NCBI GenBank assembly: GCA_016932505.1
Contig: JAFGCT010000033.1
Span: 1 to 64,000 of the forward strand
Reading direction: 5' to 3'
Source of the DNA: Candidatus Peregrinibacteria bacterium
GTDB lineage: Bacteria > Patescibacteriota > Gracilibacteria > UM-FILTER-43-11
Length of the DNA: 64,000 nucleotides
Part shown: piece after piece, positions 43,387-51,518 of the stretch
How positions within the stretch are numbered: position 1 is the stretch's first letter
Layout: each line of letters opens with the position of its first letter
Translations under genes and position numbers: made by a program
Notes under the pieces: generated by a model
The model's database searches: none
Told to the model about the DNA's origin: nothing
Seen by the model: the letters and a program-made list of their open reading frames with translations, nothing else

Positions 43387-43526
43387 TAGATTCCTCAACT
43401 CTCTCCGTTCACTCGGAATGACGAACACATTCTTTTGGGAAGGCGAATTTTTCTTATGAAAAATTCGCCTTCCCCTCTATTGCCAATCGTCATTCCGAGT
43501 GGAGTTTACGTAGCCGAGGAATCTAA
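43387..43526. repeat. MITE-like 140-bp palindrome with a nested perfect hairpin
   Basis: The outer arms TAGATTCCTC...ACTCGGAATGACGA (43387-43424) and TCGTCATTCCGAGT...GAGGAATCTA (43488-43526) are imperfect mirrors. At the centre GGGAAGGCGAATTTTTC (43437-43453) and GAAAAATTCGCCTTCCC (43458-43474) form a perfect 17-bp stem with a TTAT loop. It lies between pilC and the pilin gene, and has no ORF. Confidence 0.85.
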
Positions 43527-43611
43527 TCTACTACATACAAATTTTTACTAATTATATAATTAGTATAGTTTATGGCTTTTTTAAGGTATAAACTTTTTGT
43601 AAAAAAAACTC

Positions 43612-43640
43612 TTGCATACATTTTTTATACATGATAAACT
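43612..43640 (+). promoter_or_regulatory. Promoter of the major pilin gene
   Basis: TTGCAT (43612-43617), a 17-bp spacer and an extended -10 TGA-TAAACT (43635-43640) lie 32 bp before the pilin ATG. A separate promoter fits high pilin expression. Confidence 0.7.
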
Positions 43641-43672
43641 CAAATTAGTTTAATACTTAAAACAAAAACAAA

Positions 43673-44257
43673 ATGAAAAAAGAAATCTTCAAAAAAGGTT
43701 TTACACTCATCGAGTTAATGATTGTTATTGTCATCCTCGGTGTTCTTATGGGTACAATTTTACCACGTTTAACCGGTGCACAGGCTCGTGCTCGTGATAC
43801 AGGAAGAGTTGCAGATATGAATACAATTTCCCAAGCACTAGAAACATATTACGATGATTATGGTTATTATGTTGGTGGTGCAACAGGTTCAGGAATTACA
43901 GTAGGTGATATTGTCTGCCTGTCTCCAAATGATACAGGTACAGGTGCAAATACAATTACTGCTCTTGAGGATTATGTTGATGATTTTCCTTTCCCACCTT
44001 CAGCAAGTCAGGAAACAAGTAGTTGTATAGGTGGTTATGTTTACATTCCTTTAACAAGTAAAGGTCTTGATTTTAACGGTTATGTTCTTGCTTCAGATAT
44101 GGAGACTTATCAGAAGGCAAACGCAATCGCAGATGCTGATATTGAAGGTGATAATGCTGAGGATATTAGAACTACATATTTAAATGAAGATCTTACTGAA
44201 TTAAAAACTGCTGATGATGATGATGAGTCAACAACTATTTATATGATTATTAAATAA
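43673..44257 (+). CDS. Type IV prepilin-like protein (major pilin candidate)
   Basis: The prepilin signature KKGFTLIELMIVIVILGVLMGTILPRL starts at residue 7: a short basic leader, cleavage after Gly9, then Phe1 and Glu5 of the mature pilin. The helix continues with ARARDTGRVADMNTISQALETYYDDYGYY, the standard alpha1-C segment. The C-terminal region has two Cys (IVCLS, SSCIGGYVYIP) that could form a D-loop-like disulphide, and ends in a very acidic stretch. It is 194 aa, followed by a terminator. A prepilin peptidase (PilD) is not in the window. Confidence 0.92.
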   Translation: MKKEIFKKGFTLIELMIVIVILGVLMGTILPRLTGAQARARDTGRVADMNTISQALETYYDDYGYYVGGATGSGITVGDIVCLSPNDTGTGANTITALEDYVDDFPFPPSASQETSSCIGGYVYIPLTSKGLDFNGYVLASDMETYQKANAIADADIEGDNAEDIRTTYLNEDLTELKTADDDDESTTIYMIIK

Positions 44258-44281
44258 TTGAGGTTCAGAAAAGAATTAATT

Positions 44282-44317
44282 AAACCCTTCTCTGCTTTAG
44301 GCGGTGGAGGGTTTTTT
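44282..44317 (+). terminator. Rho-independent terminator after the pilin gene
   Basis: AAACCCT (44282-44288) pairs with AGGGTTT (44308-44314), followed by TTTT. The 19-nt loop is long. Confidence 0.75.
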
Positions 44318-44356
44318 GTTATCTTATGATTGAGCTATGATTAATGGTTAACCAAA

Positions 44357-44396
44357 AAACCGTAGGGACACGCCATGGCGTGTACCTACGGGGTTT
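44357..44396. repeat. 40-bp palindrome (GTAGGGACACGCCATGGCGTG type)
   Basis: AAACCGTAGG-ACACGCCAT mirrors ATGGCGTGT-CCTACG-GTTT with one internal mismatch. It lies between the pilin and nusA 3' ends. GTAGGGACACGCCATGGCGT palindromes are, to my knowledge, scattered repeats in several unrelated bacteria. Confidence 0.8.
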
Positions 44397-44428
44397 AATC
44401 GTTAATCGTACAACGTAAATCGTTAACT
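44396..44428. repeat. TAATCGT word array at the nusA 3' end
   Basis: TAATCGTTAATCGTACAACG and TAAATCGTTAAC occupy the spacer up to the nusA stop. The nearly identical array AAATCGTTAATCGTATAACG (46017-46046) ends at the recX stop, so the same word marks the 3' ends of two leftward genes. Confidence 0.7.
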
Positions 44429-45761
44429 ACAGTTCCGATTCTATCTTTTTCGCACTTACTTTTCCTATTCCTTCAATTCCCTCAAGGTCTTTCAGGCTCA
44501 TTCCTTTTAAATCTTCAAGGCTGTTATAGCCGGCAGCTTCAAGCTTTTTAGTAACAGCAGCTGTCAAAGAGCCCCAATCAGCACCTTCCTCGCTTTTTAA
44601 AGATTTCTCAGCAGCTTCAAGTTCTTTTTCAGCAGAAGGGGATTCAAGGTCTTTGTCGTCAATACGTCGTGTAGTTTTCATCATTTCCTGTACCTTTTCC
44701 TTAAATGCAGGTAATTGTTCTAAGTTGTATAAATCAAGTTCATAGCCGGTAAGGTCGGAAGCAAGGCGAACGTTCTGACCACGTTTACCAATTGCCATTG
44801 GACGCTCTTCTTCTTCTACGAATACAGCGGCTCTTTTGCGTACTTTTTCGTCTTCACCGGAATTAACAATAATAACCTCAGCGATTTTAGCTGGCTGAAG
44901 AGAGGTAGCAATAAATTCTTTAGGGTCTTTAGTCCATTCAATAATATCTACACGTTCTCCATTTAGTTCGTTCATTACACTCTGAATACGAACACCTTTT
45001 TGACCGATACAAGCTCCAACTGGGTCGATTTTTTCGTCTTCCGCAAAAACTGCAACTTTGCTTCTTGTTCCTGGGTCGCGCGCAATTGATTTTACTTGAA
45101 CTTCACCTTCTGCAATTTCAGGAATTTCCATTTCAAGTAAACGAACAACAAGGTTAGGATGAGTTCGTGAAATAGAAAGTTGAGGACCTTTATTTGTATG
45201 AATTACTTTATCCAAATAAACCTTCATACGTTTGCCGTTGTAATACTTTTCGTCAGGAATCTGATCTTTTGGCCCAAGTGAAACATTATGTTTTTCAATC
45301 TGAATATGAACATTACCACCTTCAATACGCATAACCTGAGCCGACATAATTTCATTCTCACGGTTCTTAAACATTTCATATGTAGAATCTCTTTCAGCCT
45401 CCTGTAATCGTTGCAAAATTACCTGTTTAGCGGATTGCGCAGCAATACGACCATATTCAAGAGGTGTAACATCAATTTTAATTATGTCGCCAGTCTCAAC
45501 ATCTTTCTTCATTTTTTGAGCTTCAGCAAGAGAAATCTCAATATTAGGATTTTCAACATCTTCAACAACTTCTTTAACAAGAAGAACTGTTGCAATGTCG
45601 GAATCTTCGGAAAGAATTATTTCTACTTCCTGTTCTTTATTACCGAAATCCTTACGATAAGCGGTAGCAAGAGCAGCTTTTATAGTTTCTATAACTCTTT
45701 CATATGGAATGTTTTTTTCATCACATATTTGATGAATTGCAGCAAAGAATTGTGGTTTCAT
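44427..45761 (-). CDS. nusA: Transcription termination/antitermination factor NusA
   Basis: The NusA N-terminal RNA-polymerase-binding domain (residues 1-125, AIHQICDEKNIPYERVIETIKAALATAYRKDFG) is followed by S1 (about 135-205), KH1 (DPVGACIGQKGVRIQSVMNELNGERVDIIEW) and KH2 (ERPMAIGKRGQNVRLASDLTGYELDLY). A Glu-rich linker and a C-terminal helix-hairpin-helix (LKGMSLKDLEGIEGIGKVSAKKIESEL) end the protein. It is 444 aa. Neither rimP nor infB is adjacent, unlike the usual nus operon. The ~180-nt leader is strongly structured. Confidence 0.97.
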   Translation of the reverse strand: MKPQFFAAIHQICDEKNIPYERVIETIKAALATAYRKDFGNKEQEVEIILSEDSDIATVLLVKEVVEDVENPNIEISLAEAQKMKKDVETGDIIKIDVTPLEYGRIAAQSAKQVILQRLQEAERDSTYEMFKNRENEIMSAQVMRIEGGNVHIQIEKHNVSLGPKDQIPDEKYYNGKRMKVYLDKVIHTNKGPQLSISRTHPNLVVRLLEMEIPEIAEGEVQVKSIARDPGTRSKVAVFAEDEKIDPVGACIGQKGVRIQSVMNELNGERVDIIEWTKDPKEFIATSLQPAKIAEVIIVNSGEDEKVRKRAAVFVEEEERPMAIGKRGQNVRLASDLTGYELDLYNLEQLPAFKEKVQEMMKTTRRIDDKDLESPSAEKELEAAEKSLKSEEGADWGSLTAAVTKKLEAAGYNSLEDLKGMSLKDLEGIEGIGKVSAKKIESEL

Positions 45762-45942
45762 GGGAAGTAGCGAGTTACGCGTTCCGAGCGGAACGCAGGT
45801 CGTAAGACCAAGTAAAGTGAGGATGAATCACGATGATTTTACGAAGTTAAATTAAGTGATTCAAGCGTAACCCTATTGCAATTCAGTATTAAATTATTCA
45901 AGGGTTTTCTTATGAAAACGCAGACCCGTTTCGGCTCTGCTT
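45762..45942 (-). promoter_or_regulatory. Structured nusA leader with overlapping alternative hairpins
   Basis: Reading from the start site (about 45942) there are: GCAGA-CCG/CGG-TCTGC (45940-45920); GTTTTC/GAAAAC (45919-45904); AACCCT with AGGGTT (45906-45869), which overlaps and excludes the previous stem; GAATCAC/GTGATTC (45862-45825); GGTC/GACC (45809-45798); and the perfect GCGTTCCG/CGGAACGC (45796-45779), 17 nt before the ATG. The mutually exclusive stems suggest a switch. I do not recognise a known class. Confidence 0.6.
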
Positions 45943-45948
45943 GTATAC

Positions 45949-45976
45949 ATTATATCAAATCTGGGATTATTTGCAA
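45949..45976 (-). promoter_or_regulatory. Promoter of nusA
   Basis: On the minus strand TTGCAA (45976-45971), a 16-bp spacer and a perfect TATAAT (45954-45949) precede the structured nusA leader. Confidence 0.8.
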
Positions 45977-46043
45977 GAAAAAAAGTCAGAATCGTGATTT
46001 GATTGATTAATATGATAAATCGTTAATCGTATAACGTTAATCG

Positions 46044-46493
46044 TTATTCTTTAAGACATCCATAAATCACAGAATCTTTAAATCCACGATTCCTTAAAAA
46101 ATTAATTAGCTTCATTTTTCTCTTCCTTTCATCTTTTTCATTCAGAGTCCTTTGTTTTTCTTCTAAGGCTTTTTTTAAACTCTCCTTTTCACTCCAGTTC
46201 TCATTTTCAAGAATCTGATCCACTAAATCTTCATCCAGTCCCTTTCTTCGAGTTTCAATCATTATTTTCATTCTGCCAATTGGTTTTTGAATTAAATGGT
46301 GAACAAATTCTTCAGCAAAACGCCTGTCGCTGAGCAATTGAACTCGTTCCATTTCATCAATCACTCTGATAATTTCGCCTTCTTCATCAGGGAATTTTTT
46401 AAGTAATTTTTGTCGCATCTCAAAAGTACTATTGATTCTTACTTCAATAATTCTTAATGCGGATTCCCAAATTTGGTCATGTATGGATTTCAT
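46044..46493 (-). CDS. recX: RecX-family regulatory protein
   Basis: RecX proteins inhibit RecA filaments. Three RecX-type three-helix repeats are visible: ALRIIEVRINSTFEMRQKLLKKFPDEEGEIIRVIDEMERVQLLSDRRFAEEFVHHLI, then RMKIMIETRRKGLDEDLVDQILENENWSE, then KRKMKLINFLRNRGFKDSVIYGCLKE. The R-F-A-E motif fits the family. It is 149 aa. No recA is nearby. The stop TAA lies at the start of a TAACGATTAACG word array. Confidence 0.88.
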   Translation of the reverse strand: MKSIHDQIWESALRIIEVRINSTFEMRQKLLKKFPDEEGEIIRVIDEMERVQLLSDRRFAEEFVHHLIQKPIGRMKIMIETRRKGLDEDLVDQILENENWSEKESLKKALEEKQRTLNEKDERKRKMKLINFLRNRGFKDSVIYGCLKE

Positions 46494-46559
46494 ACATATA
46501 TAATACCATTACAATTTATAATTTAAAATTTGCAATAAAAAATTGGGCAAGTAGAAGAG

Positions 46560-46579
46560 CCCCCGATGTGCATCGGGGG
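46560..46579 (-). terminator. GC-rich hairpin downstream of the CAP gene
   Basis: CCCCCGAT and ATCGGGGG form a perfect 8-bp stem with a 4-nt loop. On the minus strand it is followed by a pyrimidine-rich but not pure-U stretch. It probably ends the CAP transcript. Confidence 0.55.
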
Positions 46580-46620
46580 ACTCGACTAGTAAGTAAACCT
46601 CCTTTCTTTTGTAACAATTT

Positions 46621-47739
46621 TTATTCGGTTTCTGGCATCGCGAACACCTGCGCGCAGACATACTCGGTGAGTCCGCCTTTTGCGTATGGCGCATACACAC
46701 AGGCAACGCCCATTTTCGTCCAGTCGCCATCGAGCATATTCTCACGATGTGACTCGGAACTGAGCCAATCGGTGAATACCACACGTGCATTGGACATAAT
46801 GGGGCGAGCCAGATTCTCACCGGCGCCGTCGGTCTGGAATCCGGATGCAAGTACGCGCTTTTTGGGCGTACTTCCCTTACGTTTGTGAGTAAGGGCAGGC
46901 AGCTGTTTCTCAAAGTGCATTTTTGCCCACCCCAGAGCAGCCGCGTCAAGGCGTTCGTCGTAGCCCTCAATGGGGTCGAGGTTGTTTTCGGCACGGAGCT
47001 TGTTTACTTCTTCAAGCAAAAGCTCACGGTCGATGTATGCCTCTTCTCCAGGCTCTGGACTGAGCTGAACTTCCATTTTGCGAAGTTCAGCGAGTAACTC
47101 CTCCTTTCCCTCAATCGCCTTGAGTTTTTCGATAAGGGGGATAGCCTTAATCACTACCGCTCTTATTTTCTCCAGATTTTCCCTGCTCTTTTCCGCTTCG
47201 GTCGCATCGCATTTGTCAGGCGCGACACAATCGATAAACGAAAAAATGTCGACAACGCGTTTAACCGCAGCAAGCCTGACTTCGAAAGACTGGCTACCGT
47301 TGAATATCTTCGAGAGCTGACCGATGTCAGTCATCTTCCTAATATCCGCTACGGAAATCGGAGCTTCCTTTTTGACTGCTTTTTTCTTGCCGATTTTCTG
47401 CTCAAGAAGCTTCAGCAGGTGGGGCTTCATCTTCTTGTCGAAAGCCGTTTTAGGCTTGATTTTTTCAACCAGCGCTCTGACTTTCTCAAGAATATTCTTG
47501 TCTTTGAGCCTCTTTACCGCGTGGAAGCGAGTTCCGAGGTCGGGGTGGTACAGAGCAGTTGCTTCGAGCACGGCGAGATTACCGCACATCGTAATAGCAC
47601 TCCTGCTAACTTTCACATCCTCGGAATCCACGCCCCTGCAGGGCGTATTGACTCGTCGGATTCTGTCCATACCGTCTGCGAGCAGAATGGTGGGAACGCA
47701 AAGAACTACTGCTAAAACTATCGATACTACCTTTTTCAT
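46621..47739 (-). CDS. Secreted CAP/SCP-domain protein with HEAT-like repeats
   Basis: A signal peptide (MKKVVSIVLAVVLCVPTILLADG) is followed by helical repeat units (SAITMCGNLAVLEATALYHPDLGTRFHAVKRLKDKNILEKV and later FNGSQSFEVRLAAVKRVVDI). They are related to those of the lipoprotein at 30400-31443. The C-terminal ~135 residues are a CAP (SCP/PR-1) domain: LLLEEVNKLRAENNLDPIEGYDERLDAAALGWAKMH, LTHKRKG, GENLA, WLSSESHRENMLDGDWTKMGVACVYA. Unlike neighbours it has GGAGG 7 nt before the ATG and visibly higher GC, suggesting transfer. The function of bacterial CAP proteins is mostly unknown. Confidence 0.88.
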   Translation of the reverse strand: MKKVVSIVLAVVLCVPTILLADGMDRIRRVNTPCRGVDSEDVKVSRSAITMCGNLAVLEATALYHPDLGTRFHAVKRLKDKNILEKVRALVEKIKPKTAFDKKMKPHLLKLLEQKIGKKKAVKKEAPISVADIRKMTDIGQLSKIFNGSQSFEVRLAAVKRVVDIFSFIDCVAPDKCDATEAEKSRENLEKIRAVVIKAIPLIEKLKAIEGKEELLAELRKMEVQLSPEPGEEAYIDRELLLEEVNKLRAENNLDPIEGYDERLDAAALGWAKMHFEKQLPALTHKRKGSTPKKRVLASGFQTDGAGENLARPIMSNARVVFTDWLSSESHRENMLDGDWTKMGVACVYAPYAKGGLTEYVCAQVFAMPETE

Positions 47740-47742
47740 GAC

Positions 47743-47757
47743 TTACCTCCAGGTAAA
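47743..47757 (-). promoter_or_regulatory. Hairpin enclosing the Shine-Dalgarno of the CAP gene
   Basis: TTACC and GGTAA pair, with TGGA in the loop, so part of the GGAGG ribosome-binding site (47750-47746) is in the loop and part in the stem. This could limit translation initiation. Confidence 0.5.
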
Positions 47758-47818
47758 ATTGTTTCTTGGGTTTGGTGGTTTATAAGAACACTTAAGTTAC
47801 TTAACTTACTAGGATAAA

Positions 47819-47847
47819 ACTATACAACAATTATAGTAAAATGTCAA
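47819..47847 (-). promoter_or_regulatory. Promoter of the CAP gene
   Basis: On the minus strand TTGACA (47847-47842), a 17-bp spacer and TATAGT (47824-47819) precede a ~75-nt leader. Confidence 0.85.
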
Positions 47848-47913
47848 GCTAAGATACAGTCATAAAGTCATCTCGTCATCTCCTCATCTCGTCATTTTTG
47901 ATACAATGTTCTT

Positions 47914-49953
47914 ATGAAGCAAAAGAAGAAAAAAAGCGGTATAAAATTAAGTCCACTTGGTGGCCGTTTTTTTGACATTAAACCCCCAAAAGACGGTAGC
48001 AGATTGCCATTTAATACTAAATATAAAGGATTTTGGCGGTTTTTCTGGATAGCTCTGGCAATATTTGCGATTCTAAACATTTCAAATATATTTATGCGTG
48101 GCAGGGATGTTGCGGTTACAAGTCAGGACACTGCAATGGCGGGGTATGACTATCTCAACAAAGCTATCGCATCACTTGAAAAACAGGATTTAAAGGAAGC
48201 TAATTTAATGTTTAAAAGTGCGGAAATAAAATTCACAGAGCTTTCTAAAGATACGGAGCACTTATTCTTAAAGGGGGATAGCTTATTTGATAAAGGCACT
48301 TATTTGGAAACAGCAAGAAAGCTTTTAGAAAGCGGTATTTCTGTGGCACAAATAGGCCAAAAATTGATTGTTCTTCAAAAGGAGGCTTCGGATATTCCAC
48401 GGATTTTTGTAAGCGGTTATGCAGAAACGGCAGGTGAAATTCCAAGTCTTACAACAATAATAAAAGAGGAAAACGAAAAGTTTAAAGAGATATCCGCTGA
48501 TACGGTTAAAATTCAGAACAACTTAACAACTCTTAATAGCAGTATTCTTCCCACAGATCTTCAGGAAAAAATCAAAAAAGGTCAGGAGCAAATAGCTTCA
48601 ATCATTGCTGTTATAAGAGAGGTGAATTTGAATTTTCAAGTTTTATTAAAGTTGCTTGGAGACAATACTCCACATACTTATTTAGTCCTTTTCCAGAATA
48701 ATCACGAACTTCGCGCTACGGGCGGGTTTATAGGTTCTTATATGTTAATAGATGTAAATGACGGACTGATTACGAAAATGGAAGCAAAAGACGTTTATGA
48801 AAGCGACGGACAACTTACAGAAATAGTATTGTCACCACCAGGAATAGACAAGGTTTCGGAGAGATTATTTATGAGGGATGCGAATTACAGCACTGATTTC
48901 CCGGAGTCCGCGGAAAGAATCATGTGGTTTTTAGAACACAGTAGACAGCCATCCGTTGATACTGTAATTGCAATCGACCAAACGCTAGTTGAGGGCATTT
49001 TGGAGCTTACAGGTCCGCTTACACTTGAACATTTTCCGTTTCAAATAAAAGCGGATAATTTTAATAAACTGATGTCTTATTATATTGAATCAAAAATCAG
49101 TGAATCATCTACGCCAAAACAGCTTTTATTTGATTTTATTCCCGTTTTTCAGGAAAAGCTTCTTTCTATGGAAAATCTTACAGGTCTCGCAAAACTTATA
49201 AAGGAAAAAATTACCAGCCGTCATATACAGGCTTATTCTAAAGATGCAGATATTCAGAGGCTAATTGAAAGGTTTGATATGGATGGAAGAATAATTAAGC
49301 CAGAAAATAAAACGGATTTCCTTTCAGTTATTTCAACAAACATAGGCGGAAACAAGTCAGACGAATACATTAAGACCAACATCGAACATCATACAGATAT
49401 TACCAGATCCGGTTTTATATCGGATCAACTTGCTATAACCAAAACGCATACATGGGAAGAAAAGAATTTTGATGACTGGAAGACAATGATTGAAAGATAT
49501 GGCACAGGGGAAGCCAGTCTTGAAACACTTAAATTTATTTTAGGTGGAGGAAGAAATCTGGATTATATGAAAATCTACGTTCCTAAAGATAGTCAGATAA
49601 CTGCAGTCGAAGGAATATCTCTGGAAGATATATCAGTCGGAGAAGAATTGGGTTATACATTTTTTGAATTTAACTTTGGTGAGGTTAATGCAGGGGAGAG
49701 TAAAACAGTAAAAATTAGTTACGACCTTCCTTTCATTCTTTCGTTTTTCCCATCCGATAACTATAAATTCATAGCACAAAAACAAGCAGGGGCAGAAAAT
49801 CAGATACTGAAAAAAACTCTATTGGCAGATGAATATCTGGATATTATAAAAACATTCCCTTCATCTACTGATTGGTTTTCTATAATGCCAATTGTAGAAA
49901 CGGCTTTTGATAGAAATCAGATATTTGTAACTGCGTTAAAGAAGGAGTTTTAA
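47914..49953 (+). CDS. DUF4012 membrane-anchored protein
   Basis: A basic cytoplasmic N-terminus and one transmembrane helix (about residues 43-60) lead to a large outside domain. A helical part (about 75-235, SQDTAMAGYDYLNKAIASLEKQDLKEANLMFKSAEIKF) is followed by the DUF4012 core (HTYLVLFQNNHELRATGGFIGSYMLIDVNDGLITKMEAKDVYESDGQL...FPESAERIMWFLEHS). DUF4012 proteins are common in CPR and Actinobacteria, near polysaccharide genes; the fold is LCP-like in parts and the function is unknown. A TACAAT box 7 bp before the ATG (47902-47907) suggests a leaderless mRNA. The 3' end overlaps nth by 4 nt. Confidence 0.88.
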   Translation: MKQKKKKSGIKLSPLGGRFFDIKPPKDGSRLPFNTKYKGFWRFFWIALAIFAILNISNIFMRGRDVAVTSQDTAMAGYDYLNKAIASLEKQDLKEANLMFKSAEIKFTELSKDTEHLFLKGDSLFDKGTYLETARKLLESGISVAQIGQKLIVLQKEASDIPRIFVSGYAETAGEIPSLTTIIKEENEKFKEISADTVKIQNNLTTLNSSILPTDLQEKIKKGQEQIASIIAVIREVNLNFQVLLKLLGDNTPHTYLVLFQNNHELRATGGFIGSYMLIDVNDGLITKMEAKDVYESDGQLTEIVLSPPGIDKVSERLFMRDANYSTDFPESAERIMWFLEHSRQPSVDTVIAIDQTLVEGILELTGPLTLEHFPFQIKADNFNKLMSYYIESKISESSTPKQLLFDFIPVFQEKLLSMENLTGLAKLIKEKITSRHIQAYSKDADIQRLIERFDMDGRIIKPENKTDFLSVISTNIGGNKSDEYIKTNIEHHTDITRSGFISDQLAITKTHTWEEKNFDDWKTMIERYGTGEASLETLKFILGGGRNLDYMKIYVPKDSQITAVEGISLEDISVGEELGYTFFEFNFGEVNAGESKTVKISYDLPFILSFFPSDNYKFIAQKQAGAENQILKKTLLADEYLDIIKTFPSSTDWFSIMPIVETAFDRNQIFVTALKKEF

Positions 49954-50564
49954 AATAAACTACAAATTGGACATTTCTTTTTATCATGACCTCTTGCAGG
50001 GCAGAATTCACGACCAAAAAATATCATTTGCAGGTGTAACTTGTTCCACCTTTCTTTTGGGAATAATCTTTTTAAATCCTTTTCTGTTTGCACTACATTT
50101 TTTCCGCTACTTAAACCCCAGCGCTTTGCAAGGCGATGGATATGAGTATCAATAGGAAAGGCTGAATGCCCAAAGGCCTGGGACATAACAACTGACGCGG
50201 TTTTGTGTCCTACACCAGGAAGCGACTCTAAATCTTCAAAATTATCCGGCACAAACCCTCCGAATCTTTTTACTAAAATCTGAGATAAGGCTTTAATGTT
50301 TTTAGATTTAGTAGGGGATAGTCCTACGGGTTTAATAATATCTCTGATTTGTTTAACAGAAAGCTTAGACATTTTCTCCGCAGTACCACCAATTTTAAAA
50401 AGCGCAGGAGTAACTTTGTTTACCGATACATCCGTCGACTGCCCGGAAAGCAAAACCGCAACAAGCAACGTAAAAGCATCCTTATGTTTAAGGGGAATTG
50501 GGGTTTTTGGGTATAGTTTATCTAGAATTTTTGTGATGGCTTGAATTTTTTCTTGTTGTTTCAT
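49950..50564 (-). CDS. nth: Endonuclease III-like DNA glycosylase with incomplete FeS motif
   Basis: Nth removes oxidised pyrimidines. The start MKQQEKIQAITKILDKLYP is chosen over an upstream frame made of spacer words. The HhH motif LESLPGVGHKTASVVM contains the catalytic Lys, and FPIDTHIHRLAKR the catalytic Asp. The usual C-terminal cluster pattern is C-x6-C-x2-C-x5-C. Here it reads C-PARGHDKKK-C-PI-C-SLF and stops, so the fourth Cys is missing and the first spacing is enlarged. It is 204 aa, slightly short. The cluster may be lost or completed differently. Confidence 0.92.
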   Translation of the reverse strand: MKQQEKIQAITKILDKLYPKTPIPLKHKDAFTLLVAVLLSGQSTDVSVNKVTPALFKIGGTAEKMSKLSVKQIRDIIKPVGLSPTKSKNIKALSQILVKRFGGFVPDNFEDLESLPGVGHKTASVVMSQAFGHSAFPIDTHIHRLAKRWGLSSGKNVVQTEKDLKRLFPKERWNKLHLQMIFFGREFCPARGHDKKKCPICSLF

Positions 50565-50567
50565 ACT

Positions 50568-50642
50568 TTGAAAATATGGAAATGTGAAAATGTGAAAACG
50601 CAAAAGTAGCGCAATATTCATTTTCAAGTTTTCAAATTTTCA
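50568..50642. repeat. Inverted array of TGAAAAT words between nth and aroE
   Basis: TGAAAATATGGAAATGTGAAAATGTG (50569 on) is mirrored by CATTTTCAAGTTTTCAAATTTTCA up to 50642. It includes the last codons and stop of aroE (Asn-Leu-Lys-Thr-stop). The same kind of word flanks coaE at 59497-59570. Confidence 0.75.
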
Positions 50643-51442
50643 TATAATGCTTTCTCCATCACCTCAATCGGAGCGCTTTTTCCAAACCAAATTTCAAATT
50701 GTCCACAAGCTTGATGAAGTAGCATTCTTGCACCTGTAATTGTTTCTGCGCCGGCTTTTTCCGCTTCTTTTAGTAATTGAGTTTTAATAGGATTAGTAAT
50801 TATATCCATTACAACCTTAACTCCTTTTAATTGGTCAGCGTGTAACAAGCTCTCATTTGAATTTGGAGACATTCCAACTGGCGTAGTGTTAATAACAATG
50901 TCAAAATCGGCTTCAGGTATTTGTCTAAAATCAATCGTTTCGATATTAAATTCTTTTGCAAGTTCATCTGCTTTTCCTTTAGTGCGATTAAAAACATAAA
51001 CATCGGCACCATATTCGTTAAGACCATAACAAATTGCCCTAGCGGCACCACCGGCACCTAGTACCAATACTTTTTTACCTTTAATATCAGATTTTTCCTT
51101 AAGGGCCTGTACTGCTCCCGTTACATCAGTATTATAACCATTTAATACCGAATCAGCATTTTCAACCGTGTTTACTGAGCCGACTATTTTAGAGATAGGG
51201 TCATAATTATCCATATATTTCATTATCTCGAGTTTATACGGCATTGTTACGCTAAAACCCGCTATATTATTAAGTTCAGTTTCATAACAAAAATTAGCCA
51301 GATTCTCTTCATTAGAAGGATCAATATCAAAAACTTTATATTCGGCATCAATCCCTTCCGATTTAAATGCAGCATTGTGCATAACAGGGCTGAGTGAATG
51401 TTTAACTGGATGCCCTACTATTCCGTATACTTTCTTCTTCAT
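50624..51442 (-). CDS. aroE: Shikimate dehydrogenase
   Basis: AroE reduces 3-dehydroshikimate with NADPH in aromatic amino acid synthesis. The N-terminus YGIVGHPVKHSLSPVMHNAAF holds the substrate-binding SLSP motif; SVTMPYKLEIM carries the catalytic Lys; GYNTDVTG the Asp. The NADP Rossmann motif is VLVLGAGGAARAICYGL, with NRTKGKA after it. It is 272 aa. No other aro gene is in the window. The stop codon lies in a repeat word. Confidence 0.96.
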   Translation of the reverse strand: MKKKVYGIVGHPVKHSLSPVMHNAAFKSEGIDAEYKVFDIDPSNEENLANFCYETELNNIAGFSVTMPYKLEIMKYMDNYDPISKIVGSVNTVENADSVLNGYNTDVTGAVQALKEKSDIKGKKVLVLGAGGAARAICYGLNEYGADVYVFNRTKGKADELAKEFNIETIDFRQIPEADFDIVINTTPVGMSPNSNESLLHADQLKGVKVVMDIITNPIKTQLLKEAEKAGAETITGARMLLHQACGQFEIWFGKSAPIEVMEKALYENLKT

Positions 51443-51518
51443 AAATTAAAAATTTAGCATTTCGTATTTCTGATTTCGTATTCAAATGTAAAATGGCAAA
51501 TTTGAAATGCGAAATGTT

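Noticed and set aside
46457-47785. Long plus-strand frames opposite the CAP gene
   Set aside because: They are antisense shadows made possible by higher GC; the minus frame has a signal peptide, CAP motifs, SD and promoter.
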